Source: Chryseobacterium gleum (GTDB lineage Bacteria > Bacteroidota > Bacteroidia > Flavobacteriales_F > PHOS-HE28). Taken from it: 64,000 bases of DNA. The position numbers and the translations under genes were made by a program. Each line of letters begins with the position of its first letter. Positions within the stretch are counted from its first letter, which is position 1. The stretch is from the NCBI GenBank assembly GCA_945872795.1, contig CAMCAZ010000014.1:1-64000 (forward strand), read 5' to 3'. The notes beneath the pieces were generated by a model, which ran no database searches, was not told the origin of the DNA, and was given only the letters and a program-made list of their open reading frames with translations. Of the stretch, positions 8,513 through 16,599 are shown piece by piece.

Positions 8513-8520
8513 GAAAGATA
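8513..8520 (-). promoter_or_regulatory. Possible -7 box, cold-shock gene
   Basis: The minus strand reads TATCTTTC, one base from TAnnTTTG, and would give a 5' leader of about 65 nt before the proposed TTG start. Confidence 0.35.
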
Positions 8521-8579
8521 AGCGTTGTGGCGGGAGTTTCCAGCGCGAGCGGAAGTGACCGTCGGGTGGAGTAAGCGGT

Positions 8580-8595
8580 TCAACAATATTGTTGA
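8580..8595. promoter_or_regulatory. Perfect 16-bp AT-rich palindrome
   Basis: TCAACAATATTGTTGA is a perfect inverted repeat in otherwise GC-rich DNA, about 60 bp upstream of the candidate -7 box of the cold-shock gene. Its form suits a dimeric repressor or activator site. Confidence 0.5.
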
Positions 8596-8850
8596 TGCGA
8601 CGGAGCCATAGGTGAAGCTCGGAACCCCGACCTCCGATCCTCACCCATTGTGGTCAGCCTGCTCACTATCGAAACACGCTCATCCGATCAGGCCGAAACT
8701 TATCCTGATGGAACCGCCAGCGCCGCGCCAGCTCGTCCAGCACGGACTGAAAGCGTGGAACAAGTTCAACGTGACAGCTCGGTGCGGAAGTAAGATGCAC
8801 GAGCTTCACTATGGATCATGAATTGGTCCTTTGCCTGCGGTCGTGGACGG

Positions 8851-10050
8851 TCAAGAGGACTGTCCAACGATCGCCGCGATCCCCGGCAACACCTTCCCCT
8901 CCAAGTACTCCAGCATGGCGCCACCACCGGTGCTCACGTAGCTGATCTTGTCCGCCAAGCCGAACTGGTTCACGGCCGCCACGCTGTCGCCGCCACCTAC
9001 CAGGGAGAACGCTCCTCTCCCGGTCGCCTCTGCCACGGCATTGGCAATGGCGATGGTGCCCTGCTGGAAGGGCTTCATCTCGAACACGCCCATCGGGCCG
9101 TTCCACAGGATGGTCTTGCTCCCGAGGATGGCGGCGCGGAACGCTTCGATGCTCTTGGGACCGATGTCCAGGGCCATCCAGCCATCGGGCACGGAATCGG
9201 CGGCGCACTGGTCGGTGTTGGCTGTCTCGGCGAAGGCATCGGCCACCACGGCATCCGTGGGGATGTGCAGCTTCACGCCCTTGGCCTTGGCCTTTTCGAC
9301 GATGCTGCGCGCGGTGTCGAGCAGGTCCTCCTCCACCAGGCTGGATCCGGTGCTGCCGCCCATGGCCTTCACGAAGGTGTTCGCCATGCCGCCGCCGATG
9401 ATCAGCTCATCGCAGCTGCCCAGCAGGTTCTCCAGCACCTCGATCTTGCTGCTCACTTTGCTCCCGCCCACGATCGCTGTCATGGGCCGCTGCGGGTTGC
9501 CGAGCACCTTACCCACACTGTCGATCTCGGCCTGCATCAGGTAACCGAAGAGCTTTGCCGTGGGGAAGAACTTCGCGACGATGGTGGTGCTGGCGTGCGC
9601 ACGGTGCGCGGTGCCGAAGGCGTCGTTCACGTACACATCACCAAGCTCGCTCAGGGTCTTGCTGAAGGCTTCATCACCGGCTTCTTCTTCCGGGTGGAAG
9701 CGGAGGTTCTCCAGCACCAGCACTTCTCCAGGCTTCAGCGCAGCGGCCTTTGCTTTCGCATCGGGTCCCACGCAGTCCATGGCAAAGAGCACGGGCTTGT
9801 CCAGGAGAGTGGCGAGGTGTTCGGCCACGGGCTTCAGGCTCATCACGGGGTTCACCTTGCCTTTGGGGCGGCCCAGGTGGCTCATGAGGATGGCGCTGCC
9901 GCCGTCGCTGAGGATCTTGTTCACGGTGCGCACGATGGCGCGTGCCCTGCTGTCATCGGTGACCTTCCCGTTGACGTCCTGGGGTACGTTGAGGTCCACG
10001 CGGACAAGGGCTTTCTTGCCGGCGAACGAGGTGGTGTCCATGTTGAGCAT
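8851..10050 (-). CDS. pgk: Phosphoglycerate kinase
   Basis: A glycolytic enzyme interconverting 1,3-bisphosphoglycerate plus ADP and 3-phosphoglycerate plus ATP. It has 399 residues, typical for bacteria. Visible are [10 protein letters not shown] (substrate arginine region), SHLGRPKG, the hinge region [11 protein letters not shown] and the nucleotide loop VGGGDSVAA. The ATG at 10050 gives the family-length N-terminus [10 protein letters not shown] second ATG three codons later (10041) is possible, because the -7 box TATTTTCG ends only 4 nt before 10050. It is divergent from holB. Confidence 0.97.
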   Translation of the reverse strand: MLNMDTTSFAGKKALVRVDLNVPQDVNGKVTDDSRARAIVRTVNKILSDGGSAILMSHLGRPKGKVNPVMSLKPVAEHLATLLDKPVLFAMDCVGPDAKAKAAALKPGEVLVLENLRFHPEEEAGDEAFSKTLSELGDVYVNDAFGTAHRAHASTTIVAKFFPTAKLFGYLMQAEIDSVGKVLGNPQRPMTAIVGGSKVSSKIEVLENLLGSCDELIIGGGMANTFVKAMGGSTGSSLVEEDLLDTARSIVEKAKAKGVKLHIPTDAVVADAFAETANTDQCAADSVPDGWMALDIGPKSIEAFRAAILGSKTILWNGPMGVFEMKPFQQGTIAIANAVAEATGRGAFSLVGGGDSVAAVNQFGLADKISYVSTGGGAMLEYLEGKVLPGIAAIVGQSS

Positions 10051-10054
10051 GGCG

Positions 10055-10062
10055 CGAAAATA
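10055..10062 (-). promoter_or_regulatory. -7 promoter box, pgk
   Basis: The minus strand reads TATTTTCG, four bases before the pgk ATG, so the transcript would start at or within a few bases of the start codon. Confidence 0.5.
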
Positions 10063-10085
10063 CCTGCTACTGGCCATTGGCCGTT

Positions 10086-10122
10086 GGCTGCTGGCCGGTT
10101 GACACAAGACCGGCCAGCAGCC
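10086..10122. repeat. Perfect 14-bp hairpin between divergent pgk and holB
   Basis: GGCTGCTGGCCGGT (10086-10099) and ACCGGCCAGCAGCC (10109-10122) pair perfectly around a 9-nt loop. Flanking bases add a weaker outer match (TTGGCC and TGCCAA). It lies upstream of both genes, so it is not a terminator for either; a REP-like element or regulatory hairpin is possible. Confidence 0.6.
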
Positions 10123-10158
10123 AGGAGCTATCTGCCAAGGGCGCATTCGCGAAGGCTG

Positions 10159-10166
10159 TAAACTTG
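10159..10166 (+). promoter_or_regulatory. -7 promoter box, holB
   Basis: TAAACTTG (TAnnYTTG) ends 5 nt before the GTG start at 10172, another short-leader arrangement. Confidence 0.4.
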
Positions 10167-10171
10167 CACCC

Positions 10172-11293
10172 GTGTTGTTCTCCAAGGTCATCGATCATGC
10201 CACGCTGAAGGCCAAGCTCATCGGCAACATCCGGGAGGGGCGCGTGGCCCATGCCCAATTGTTCATGGGGCCGCGCGGGAGCGGGAACCTGCCGCTGGTG
10301 CTGGCCTACGCCCAGTATCTGTTGTGCGAACGGCGGAGCGAGGTGGACGCCTGCGGCGAATGCCCCTCATGCCTGCAGATGGCCAAGCTGGAGCACCCCG
10401 ACCTCCACCTGGTGTTCCCCATCTTCCTCACCGACAAGGTGAAGGTCTGCGATGCCTTCGTCACCGATTGGCGTTCGGCGGTGCTCGATGAGCCCTATCT
10501 GGACATCGACCGCTGGCGGGAGCATTTGGAGGGGGAGAACAAGCAGCTCCGCATGGGTGTGGATATCGCCGCGGAGATCCAGCGCAAGCTGAGCCTCAAG
10601 AGCTTCCGGGGCGGCTACAAGGTGATGCTGATCTGGCTCCCTGAACTGATGGACCCCCCGGCGGCCAACAAGCTGCTGAAGGTGCTGGAGGAACCCGAGA
10701 CCAACACCGTATTCCTGTTGGTCAGCAACGACTCCGAGCAACTGCTGGCCACCATCCTGAGCCGTGCCCAGTTGGTGAAGGTGCCCGCCTTGCGCCCCAC
10801 AGCGCTTTCCGTGGCGTTGCGTGAGCGCTTCACCGAACTTTCGGAGGAGGAGGCCATGGCCATTGCGTTGCGTAGCGAGGGCGATCTGTTGGAGGCCATC
10901 GACATGGCCGACAAAGGGGAGGAGGAGCTTTTCGTCTTCTTCCGCGACTGGCTCCGGTCCTGCTTCCGGAAGGAGGTGGTGGCGGCCGTGGAATTCGCGG
11001 ATGCGTTCCAGAAACTGGGCCGCGAGCGCCAGAAATCGCTGTTCCGCTATGGCCTGTACCTCATCCGCCAGTGCGCCCTCCAGTGGCAGCAGGTGCCCGA
11101 GCTGGTGCGGGTGATCGGCCAGGAACAGGAGTTCGTGCAGAATTTCAGCAAGCTGCTCAACGACCGCAACGTGGAAGGCATCCGCACCGAACTGGAGACC
11201 GCCCACGGCCATGTGGAGCGCAATGCCAACCCCAAGGTGCTCTTCATGGACCTGAGCTACCGGATGATGGGCCTATTGAAACAGCCGCGGTAG
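10172..11293 (+). CDS. holB: DNA polymerase III delta' subunit
   Basis: A clamp-loader subunit of the replicative polymerase, an AAA+ protein of 373 residues. The P-loop is degenerate ([10 protein letters not shown], with the Walker A lysine replaced by Asn), fitting a delta' subunit that does not hydrolyse ATP. The four-Cys zinc module (C-X8-C-X2-C-X2-C) ends in CGECPSC, near residue 65. The sensor-1-like region ([19 protein letters not shown]) is intact. The start is GTG at 10172. It runs divergently from pgk and is followed 58 nt later by ricT, with which it may be co-expressed. Confidence 0.9.
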   Translation: MLFSKVIDHATLKAKLIGNIREGRVAHAQLFMGPRGSGNLPLVLAYAQYLLCERRSEVDACGECPSCLQMAKLEHPDLHLVFPIFLTDKVKVCDAFVTDWRSAVLDEPYLDIDRWREHLEGENKQLRMGVDIAAEIQRKLSLKSFRGGYKVMLIWLPELMDPPAANKLLKVLEEPETNTVFLLVSNDSEQLLATILSRAQLVKVPALRPTALSVALRERFTELSEEEAMAIALRSEGDLLEAIDMADKGEEELFVFFRDWLRSCFRKEVVAAVEFADAFQKLGRERQKSLFRYGLYLIRQCALQWQQVPELVRVIGQEQEFVQNFSKLLNDRNVEGIRTELETAHGHVERNANPKVLFMDLSYRMMGLLKQPR

Positions 11294-11304
11294 GCGCGGC
11301 CGAC

Positions 11305-11312
11305 TATCTTCG
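11305..11312 (+). promoter_or_regulatory. -7 promoter box, ricT
   Basis: TATCTTCG ends 39 nt before the ricT ATG. Confidence 0.5.
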
Positions 11313-11351
11313 CACCTGCCCGATGGACTTAAGGGGCACAGGCACAAGGAG

Positions 11352-12803
11352 ATGGCGTGTACAGGATGTAGCAGTGGAGCGGACGGGAAACCGGCCGGGT
11401 GCAAGAGCAACGGGTTCTGTAGCAGCAGTGGCTGCAACAAGCTGGGCGTGTTCGACTGGCTGGCCGGTGTCCCCATCCCCGGGGGCCAGCAGCCATTCGA
11501 CGGCGTGGAGGTGCGTTTCAAGAACACCCGTAAAGCGTTTTACCGCAACACCAGTGGCCTGCAACTGATGCCCGGCGACCTGGTGACGGTGGATGCCGCA
11601 CCGGGCCACGACATCGGCATGGTGAGCCTTACCGGCGAACTGGTGCGCGCACAGATGGAGCGCCGCAACGTGAGCGGAGAGACCTACGATCTGCGGAAGG
11701 TGATGCACAAGAGCACCCAGGAGGAGATCGACCGCTGGCACGAGGCCCGCAAACAGGAGGATGAGACCATGTTCGCTGCCCGGGCCATGGTGCGCGATGC
11801 ACGCCTGGACATGAAGGTGACCGACGTGGAGTACCAGGCGGACGGCACCAAGGCCGTGTTCTACTACGTGGCCGACGAGCGGATCGACTTCCGCGGGATC
11901 ATCCGCACCATGAGCGACCGTTTCAAGGTGCGCGTGGAGATGAAGCAGATCGGTGCACGGCAGGAGACGGGCCGCATCGGGGGCATCGGCAGCTGCGGGC
12001 GTGAACTGTGCTGCAGCACCTGGCTCACCGACTTCCGCAGCGTGACCACCAGTGCCGCGCGTTACCAGCAACTGGCCCTGAACCCCCAGAAATTGGCCGG
12101 CCAGTGCGGCAAACTGAAGTGCTGCTTGAACTACGAGCTGGACATGTACATCGAGGCGATCAAGAGCTATCCCTCGCAGAACGCCAAGCTCAAGACGGTG
12201 CAGGGTATCGGCGCACACATGAAAACGGACATCTTCTCCGGGAAGATGTGGTACGGCTTCAAGATGCCCGGCAGCCCCTTCGTCATGGCCGGCTTCCCCA
12301 TCGAAGTGGTGCGCGACATTCTGGCGCAGAACAAGGAGGGCATCATTCCGGAGGTGGACCTGAACATGGCCGATGCGCCGGTGGAGGTGGAAAAGAAGCC
12401 CGATTACGAGAACGTGGTGGGCCAGGACGACCTGACCCGTTTCGATAGCAAGGCGAAGGGTGGCAAGAAGCGCCCCAAGAGCACGCGCGGCCGCGGTGGT
12501 CGCGATGGCGATCGCCGACCCGGTGGCGAGGGTGCTGCACCCGACCAACGGCCCCGCGGAACGGCAGAGGGCGGCGCACCCCGCGAGAACCGACCACGTC
12601 CCGAGCGTGGGCCACGTCCCGAAGGTGGCGGCAGCCCCCGTCCTCCCCGCCCCGAGGGTGGGGCCGATGGGCGCGGACCGCGTCCGGAAGGACAGGGTGG
12701 TGAACGCGGACGGCGTGATCGCAGCCGCGGTCGAGGCCGTGGGCGCGGTGGCGAGAAGGGACCCGGAGGGGCACCGCCCCCCAGCGCACCCCCTGCAGCG
12801 TGA
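11352..12803 (+). CDS. ricT: PSP1/RicT-family protein with Arg/Gly/Pro-rich tail
   Basis: A 483-residue protein. A Cys-rich N-terminus (MACTGCSSGADGKPAGCKSN) and a PSP1 domain with conserved CGRELCCSTWL and CGKLKCCLNYE motifs define the RicT family. In Bacillus, RicT forms an Fe-S-binding complex with RicA and RicF that affects RNase Y and mRNA processing. No ricA/ricF neighbour is seen here. Residues from about 367 to the end form a low-complexity, disordered tail rich in RG, PR and PEG repeats (RGRGGRDGDRR, RSRGRGRGRGG), which suggests RNA binding. The stop overlaps gldH by 1 nt (TGATG), so the two are coupled. Confidence 0.88.
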   Translation: MACTGCSSGADGKPAGCKSNGFCSSSGCNKLGVFDWLAGVPIPGGQQPFDGVEVRFKNTRKAFYRNTSGLQLMPGDLVTVDAAPGHDIGMVSLTGELVRAQMERRNVSGETYDLRKVMHKSTQEEIDRWHEARKQEDETMFAARAMVRDARLDMKVTDVEYQADGTKAVFYYVADERIDFRGIIRTMSDRFKVRVEMKQIGARQETGRIGGIGSCGRELCCSTWLTDFRSVTTSAARYQQLALNPQKLAGQCGKLKCCLNYELDMYIEAIKSYPSQNAKLKTVQGIGAHMKTDIFSGKMWYGFKMPGSPFVMAGFPIEVVRDILAQNKEGIIPEVDLNMADAPVEVEKKPDYENVVGQDDLTRFDSKAKGGKKRPKSTRGRGGRDGDRRPGGEGAAPDQRPRGTAEGGAPRENRPRPERGPRPEGGGSPRPPRPEGGADGRGPRPEGQGGERGRRDRSRGRGRGRGGEKGPGGAPPPSAPPAA

Positions 12804-13279
12804 TGCGAGCGGCGGGGTTGATCATGGGGGTCGGCCTGCTGTTGGCAGGGTGCGCCGATCATGTGGTGCACAGTTCCGATGTGCCCGTGCCCAATGGTGC
12901 CTGGGAGCGCTCCTTCACGCCCACCTTCGAGTTCGACATCACGGACACGGTGAACACCCACAACCTGTTCATCGACATCCGCCACACGGGTGACTATCCC
13001 TTCAGCGACCTGTACCTCTTCGTGGATGTGCACGGCCCCGGCGGGCGCCACCTGCGCGATACCGTGGAGTGCCTGCTGGCCGATCCCACCGGACGCTGGT
13101 ACGGGAAAGGCACGGGCTTCATCTTCGCCAACCGCGCGGTGGATGCCAAGGTGCTGTACAAGACCGGCAACCGCTTTCCGGCCGCGGGTCACTACGTCAT
13201 CCGCCTGGAGCAGGCCATGCGCACCGAACGCTTGGAAGGGGTGATGGACGTGGGCGTGAGCGTGGAGCGGATGCCCTGA
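12803..13279 (+). CDS. gldH: Gliding motility lipoprotein GldH
   Basis: A 158-residue lipoprotein with signal MMRAAGLIMGVGLLLAGC-type sequence (the track's extra leading Met is a GTG at 12800) and lipobox LAGC. GldH is a Bacteroidota outer-envelope lipoprotein required for gliding in Flavobacterium and linked to the type IX secretion system. The body (FDITDTVNTHNLFIDIRHTGDYPFSDLYLFVD) matches the family's beta-rich domain. It overlaps ricT by one base. The PBP1A gene follows 146 nt later with its own promoter-like box. The family call is strong; a gliding phenotype in this organism cannot be judged from sequence. Confidence 0.88.
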   Translation: MRAAGLIMGVGLLLAGCADHVVHSSDVPVPNGAWERSFTPTFEFDITDTVNTHNLFIDIRHTGDYPFSDLYLFVDVHGPGGRHLRDTVECLLADPTGRWYGKGTGFIFANRAVDAKVLYKTGNRFPAAGHYVIRLEQAMRTERLEGVMDVGVSVERMP

Positions 13280-13411
13280 CCCATTTCCCGGGCCGATGGA
13301 CGAAATGAAGGCTTCGCTGCGTTACTCCCCTTCGAAGGGCTCACCCGCTTTGCTGTGGTCGGTGTTGACAGAACACCGGCCCGACCGGACACAGGAGGTG
13401 AACGGGCCCGG

Positions 13412-13419
13412 TAATTTCG
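13412..13419 (+). promoter_or_regulatory. -7 promoter box, PBP1A gene
   Basis: TAATTTCG ends 6 nt before the ATG at 13426, implying a leaderless or very short-leader message. Confidence 0.5.
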
Positions 13420-13425
13420 CCGACC

Positions 13426-15834
13426 ATGGCCGCCGTCACTCCAACTAAGAAGCGCAGCCGCTGGCTGTTCGCCTGGTGGGCCCTGGTGCTCTCACCGGTG
13501 CTGGGCCTGTTCTTCATGTTGGTGCTGGCCGCCCTGAGCGACCTGCCCGGCACCGAGGACCTGGAGAATCCGCGCAGCGACCTGGCCACGGCCATCCTGT
13601 TCAGCGACGGCACGCAGATGGGCCAGTACTACCGGGAGAACCGCATCCCGGTGGATTATGAGCGCATCAGCCCCAACGTGGTGAACGCGTTGATCGCCAC
13701 GGAGGACGAGCGTTTCCGGGAACACAGCGGGATCGACCTGCGCGGTACGATGCGCGCCGCGGTGTACCTGGGGAAGAAGGGCGGGGCCAGCACGCTGACC
13801 CAGCAGTTGTCGAAGATGCTGTTCACCAACCGCTCCACGAACTTCATCAAGCGCACCTTCCAGAAATTCCAGGAGTGGATCATCAGTGCGCGGCTGGAGC
13901 GGCAGTACACCAAGGACGAGATCATCGCGATGTACCTGAACCGCTTCGACTGGATCAACCAGGCGGTGGGCATCAACAGCGCAGCCCGGGTCTACTTCAA
14001 CACGACCCCCGATTCCTTGCGGATCGAGGAGGCCGCCCTGTTGGTGGGCATGTGCAAGAACCCGGCGCTCTTCAATCCCCTGCGCCGGCCCGATACCACG
14101 CTCACACGCCGCATGGTGGTGCTGGACCAGATGCGCAAGAACGGATTCCTCAGCACGCAGCAGTACGATTCGCTGAAGACGCTTCCCCTGGGGCTCCGCT
14201 TCCAGCGCGTGGACCACACCGAAGGCCCTGCACCCTACTACCGCGAGGTGCTGCGCGCCAAGCTGATCAAGCTCTTCGCCGAGAAGAACAAGGACGGGGA
14301 GCTCCGCTTTGCCAAGGCGGACGGCAGCCCCTATGACATCTATACCGACGGACTGAAGGTGTACACCACGCTGGACCGCCGCATGCAGCAGTACGCCGAG
14401 CATGGCGTGCGGGAGCACCTGGGTTCCGAGCTGCAACCGGATTTCTTCAAGGACCTGGCGAAGAAGAAGAACCGTCCCTTTGACTTCCGGGTCAGCAAGG
14501 AGGAGATCGATGGGATCCTGAACACGGCCATGAAGCGCAGCGTGCGCTATCGCATCCTGACCGGGAAACAATGCGGCAATTGCGAACGTCCGGCGCGCTA
14601 CATCGAGCAGAAGATGCACGAGGGCCACAAGCACTTCCACTGCCGCCCGGACCTGGGTGGCTGCGACACCTACTGGCCGGTGGTGAAGGAGGAGGAGATC
14701 CCGAAGATCTTCGACACCCCGACGAAGATGCGCGTGTTCACCTGGAAGGGTGAGCGCGACACAGTGATGAGCCCGATGGACTCCATCCGCTACTACAAAG
14801 GCTTCCTGCAGAGCGGCCTGCTGAGCATCGACCCCCACACCGGTTTCGTGAAGGCCTGGGTGGGCGGCATCGACTTCAAGCACTTCCAGTACGACCACGT
14901 GGAGCAGGCGCGCCGCCAGGTGGGCTCCACCTTCAAACCCTTCGTGTACGCCACCGCACTGCGCGAGGGCATGGACCTGTGCCGCGAGGTGCCCAACCAG
15001 CGGGTGTGTTTCGACATGCCGCCCGGCCAGCCCGATTGGTGCCCGGAGAACAGTGATGCCGTGTATGGCGGCATGGTCACGCTGGAGTATGCCCTGGCCA
15101 ATTCGATGAACACGGTAACGGCCTGGCTGATGAAGCAGTACGGCCCACAGGCGGTGACCGTACTGGCCCGCCACATGGGCGTGAAGAGCCCGCTGGAGGC
15201 CGTGCCCTCGCTATGCCTTGGTGTCGCCGACCTGACGCTGATGGAGATGACCGGTGCCTTCGCCTCCTTTGCCAACCAGGGCGTGTACATCGAGCCCATC
15301 CTCTTCACCCGCATCGAGGATAAGAACGGCAACACCATCTATGACGTGACGCCCAGCACCTACGAGGCGCTGGATGAGATCACCGCGTTCAAGATGCTGA
15401 AGATCCTGAAGGGCGTGACGGACGGCGCCTACAACCCCAGCACGGGCAAGGTGGTGGGCACGGGCCTGCGCCTGCGCACCAGCTGGGGCAACCGGCAGAA
15501 GTACGCCAACATCAAGTTCCCCACGGCCGGCAAGACGGGCACCACGCAGAACAACAGCGATGGTTGGTTCATCGGCATCACGCCCGACCTGGTGACCGGT
15601 GTGTGGACCGGAGCCGATGACCGCAGCGTGCGGTTCAGCAGCACCGACAAGGGGCAGGGGGCGAACATGGCCCTGCCGATCTACGGCTACTACATGAACG
15701 GGGTGTACGCCGATCCGTCCATCGACATCAGCACGGGCGATTTCGAGGTGCCCGAAGGCTTCGACCCCGCCACGCTCAACTGCCGTGAACGGTCGAAGAA
15801 CGGTGGCGCCACCACGGCGCCCCAGTGGGACTGA
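13426..15834 (+). CDS. mrcA: Class A penicillin-binding protein (PBP1A)
   Basis: A bifunctional peptidoglycan synthase of 802 residues anchored by one N-terminal span (WALVLSPVLGLFFMLVLAALS). The GT51 glycosyltransferase domain shows ATEDERFREHSGID with the catalytic Glu, and GGASTLTQQLSK. The transpeptidase domain shows the SxxK serine in GSTFKPFVYATAL, SMN in LANSMNTVTAWL and KTGTTQNNSD. Between the domains (about residues 383-413) there is a Cys/His-rich insert, CGNC-x19-C-x6-C with HEGHKHFHC, that looks like a small zinc-binding knuckle. The C-terminal end is short and polar. The gene appears monocistronic. Confidence 0.95.
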   Translation: MAAVTPTKKRSRWLFAWWALVLSPVLGLFFMLVLAALSDLPGTEDLENPRSDLATAILFSDGTQMGQYYRENRIPVDYERISPNVVNALIATEDERFREHSGIDLRGTMRAAVYLGKKGGASTLTQQLSKMLFTNRSTNFIKRTFQKFQEWIISARLERQYTKDEIIAMYLNRFDWINQAVGINSAARVYFNTTPDSLRIEEAALLVGMCKNPALFNPLRRPDTTLTRRMVVLDQMRKNGFLSTQQYDSLKTLPLGLRFQRVDHTEGPAPYYREVLRAKLIKLFAEKNKDGELRFAKADGSPYDIYTDGLKVYTTLDRRMQQYAEHGVREHLGSELQPDFFKDLAKKKNRPFDFRVSKEEIDGILNTAMKRSVRYRILTGKQCGNCERPARYIEQKMHEGHKHFHCRPDLGGCDTYWPVVKEEEIPKIFDTPTKMRVFTWKGERDTVMSPMDSIRYYKGFLQSGLLSIDPHTGFVKAWVGGIDFKHFQYDHVEQARRQVGSTFKPFVYATALREGMDLCREVPNQRVCFDMPPGQPDWCPENSDAVYGGMVTLEYALANSMNTVTAWLMKQYGPQAVTVLARHMGVKSPLEAVPSLCLGVADLTLMEMTGAFASFANQGVYIEPILFTRIEDKNGNTIYDVTPSTYEALDEITAFKMLKILKGVTDGAYNPSTGKVVGTGLRLRTSWGNRQKYANIKFPTAGKTGTTQNNSDGWFIGITPDLVTGVWTGADDRSVRFSSTDKGQGANMALPIYGYYMNGVYADPSIDISTGDFEVPEGFDPATLNCRERSKNGGATTAPQWD

Positions 15835-15866
15835 TCCGCACTGCACGCTGGCCGCGTGAGGCCTCC

Positions 15867-15874
15867 TATCTTCG
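15867..15874 (+). promoter_or_regulatory. -7 promoter box, scoA
   Basis: TATCTTCG ends 21 nt before the scoA ATG at 15896. Confidence 0.5.
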
Positions 15875-15895
15875 TTGCCTATCCAAGGAACGACG

Positions 15896-16591
15896 ATGAA
15901 CAAGGTGGTGGCGAACGCCGAAGTGGCGCTGGAGGGCATCGCGAACGACATGACCCTGATGGTCGGTGGTTTCGGTCTGTGCGGGATCCCAGAGAACAGC
16001 ATTGCCGCCCTGGTGCGCAGCGGCGTGAAAGGGCTCACCTGCATCAGCAACAACGCGGGGGTGGACGACTTCGGGCTGGGGCTGCTGCTGCAGACGAAGC
16101 AGATCCGCAAGATGATCAGCAGCTACGTGGGGGAGAACGCCGAGTTCGAGCGCCAGATGCTGAGCGGCGAACTGGAGGTGGAGCTGATCCCCCAGGGCAC
16201 GCTGGCCGAACGCTGCCGCGCGGGTGGTGCAGGCATCCCCGCCTTTTTCACCCCCGCAGGCTACGGCACCGAAGTGGCCGAAGGCAAAGAGACGCGCGCG
16301 TTCGATGGCAAGATGTACGTGATGGAGCGTTGGCTGAAGGCCGACTTCGCCCTAGTGAAGGCCTGGAAGGGTGATCGCCTGGGCAACCTGGTGTACAAGC
16401 GCACCGCACGGAACTTCAACCCCATGATGGCCATGGCCGGCAGGATCACCGTGGCCGAGGTGGAGCACCTGGTGGAACCGGGTGAACTGGAGCCGGATGA
16501 GATCCATACGCCGGGCATCTTCGTGCAGCGGATCTTCCAAGGCACGCACTACGAGAAGCGGATCGAGCAACGGACCGTCCGCAAGCGCTGA
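15896..16591 (+). CDS. scoA: 3-oxoacid CoA-transferase subunit A
   Basis: The alpha subunit (231 residues) of succinyl-CoA:3-ketoacid CoA-transferase, which moves CoA from succinyl-CoA to acetoacetate for ketone-body/acetoacetate use. The glycine-rich GGFGLCGIPE motif, LTCISNNAG and PAGYGTEVAEGKE are characteristic. The track ORF starts 7 codons earlier; ATG 15896 matches the family. Unusually, the partner subunit scoB is not adjacent. A 1.8-kb GT-C-like membrane gene lies between, only 8 nt after scoA and 13 nt before scoB, so the three are probably one transcript. Confidence 0.95.
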   Translation: MNKVVANAEVALEGIANDMTLMVGGFGLCGIPENSIAALVRSGVKGLTCISNNAGVDDFGLGLLLQTKQIRKMISSYVGENAEFERQMLSGELEVELIPQGTLAERCRAGGAGIPAFFTPAGYGTEVAEGKETRAFDGKMYVMERWLKADFALVKAWKGDRLGNLVYKRTARNFNPMMAMAGRITVAEVEHLVEPGELEPDEIHTPGIFVQRIFQGTHYEKRIEQRTVRKR

Positions 16592-16599
16592 GGACCGGC

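Larger units (their letters stand above)
8444..8850. other. 407-bp intergenic region upstream of the cold-shock gene
   Basis: Lies between the pgk stop and the cold-shock TTG start, both genes leftward. It contains the possible promoter at 8513-8520 and the palindrome at 8580-8595. A 69-codon plus-strand ORF (8612-8821) has no recognisable features and is not called. The rest is not explained. Confidence 0.5.

Noticed and set aside
8612-8821. 69-codon ORF upstream of the cold-shock gene
   Set aside because: No domain, signal or conserved feature and no clear promoter or ribosome binding site.
13492-15174. 560-codon minus-strand ORF over PBP1A
   Set aside because: Antisense shadow of a well-supported gene; no family motifs.
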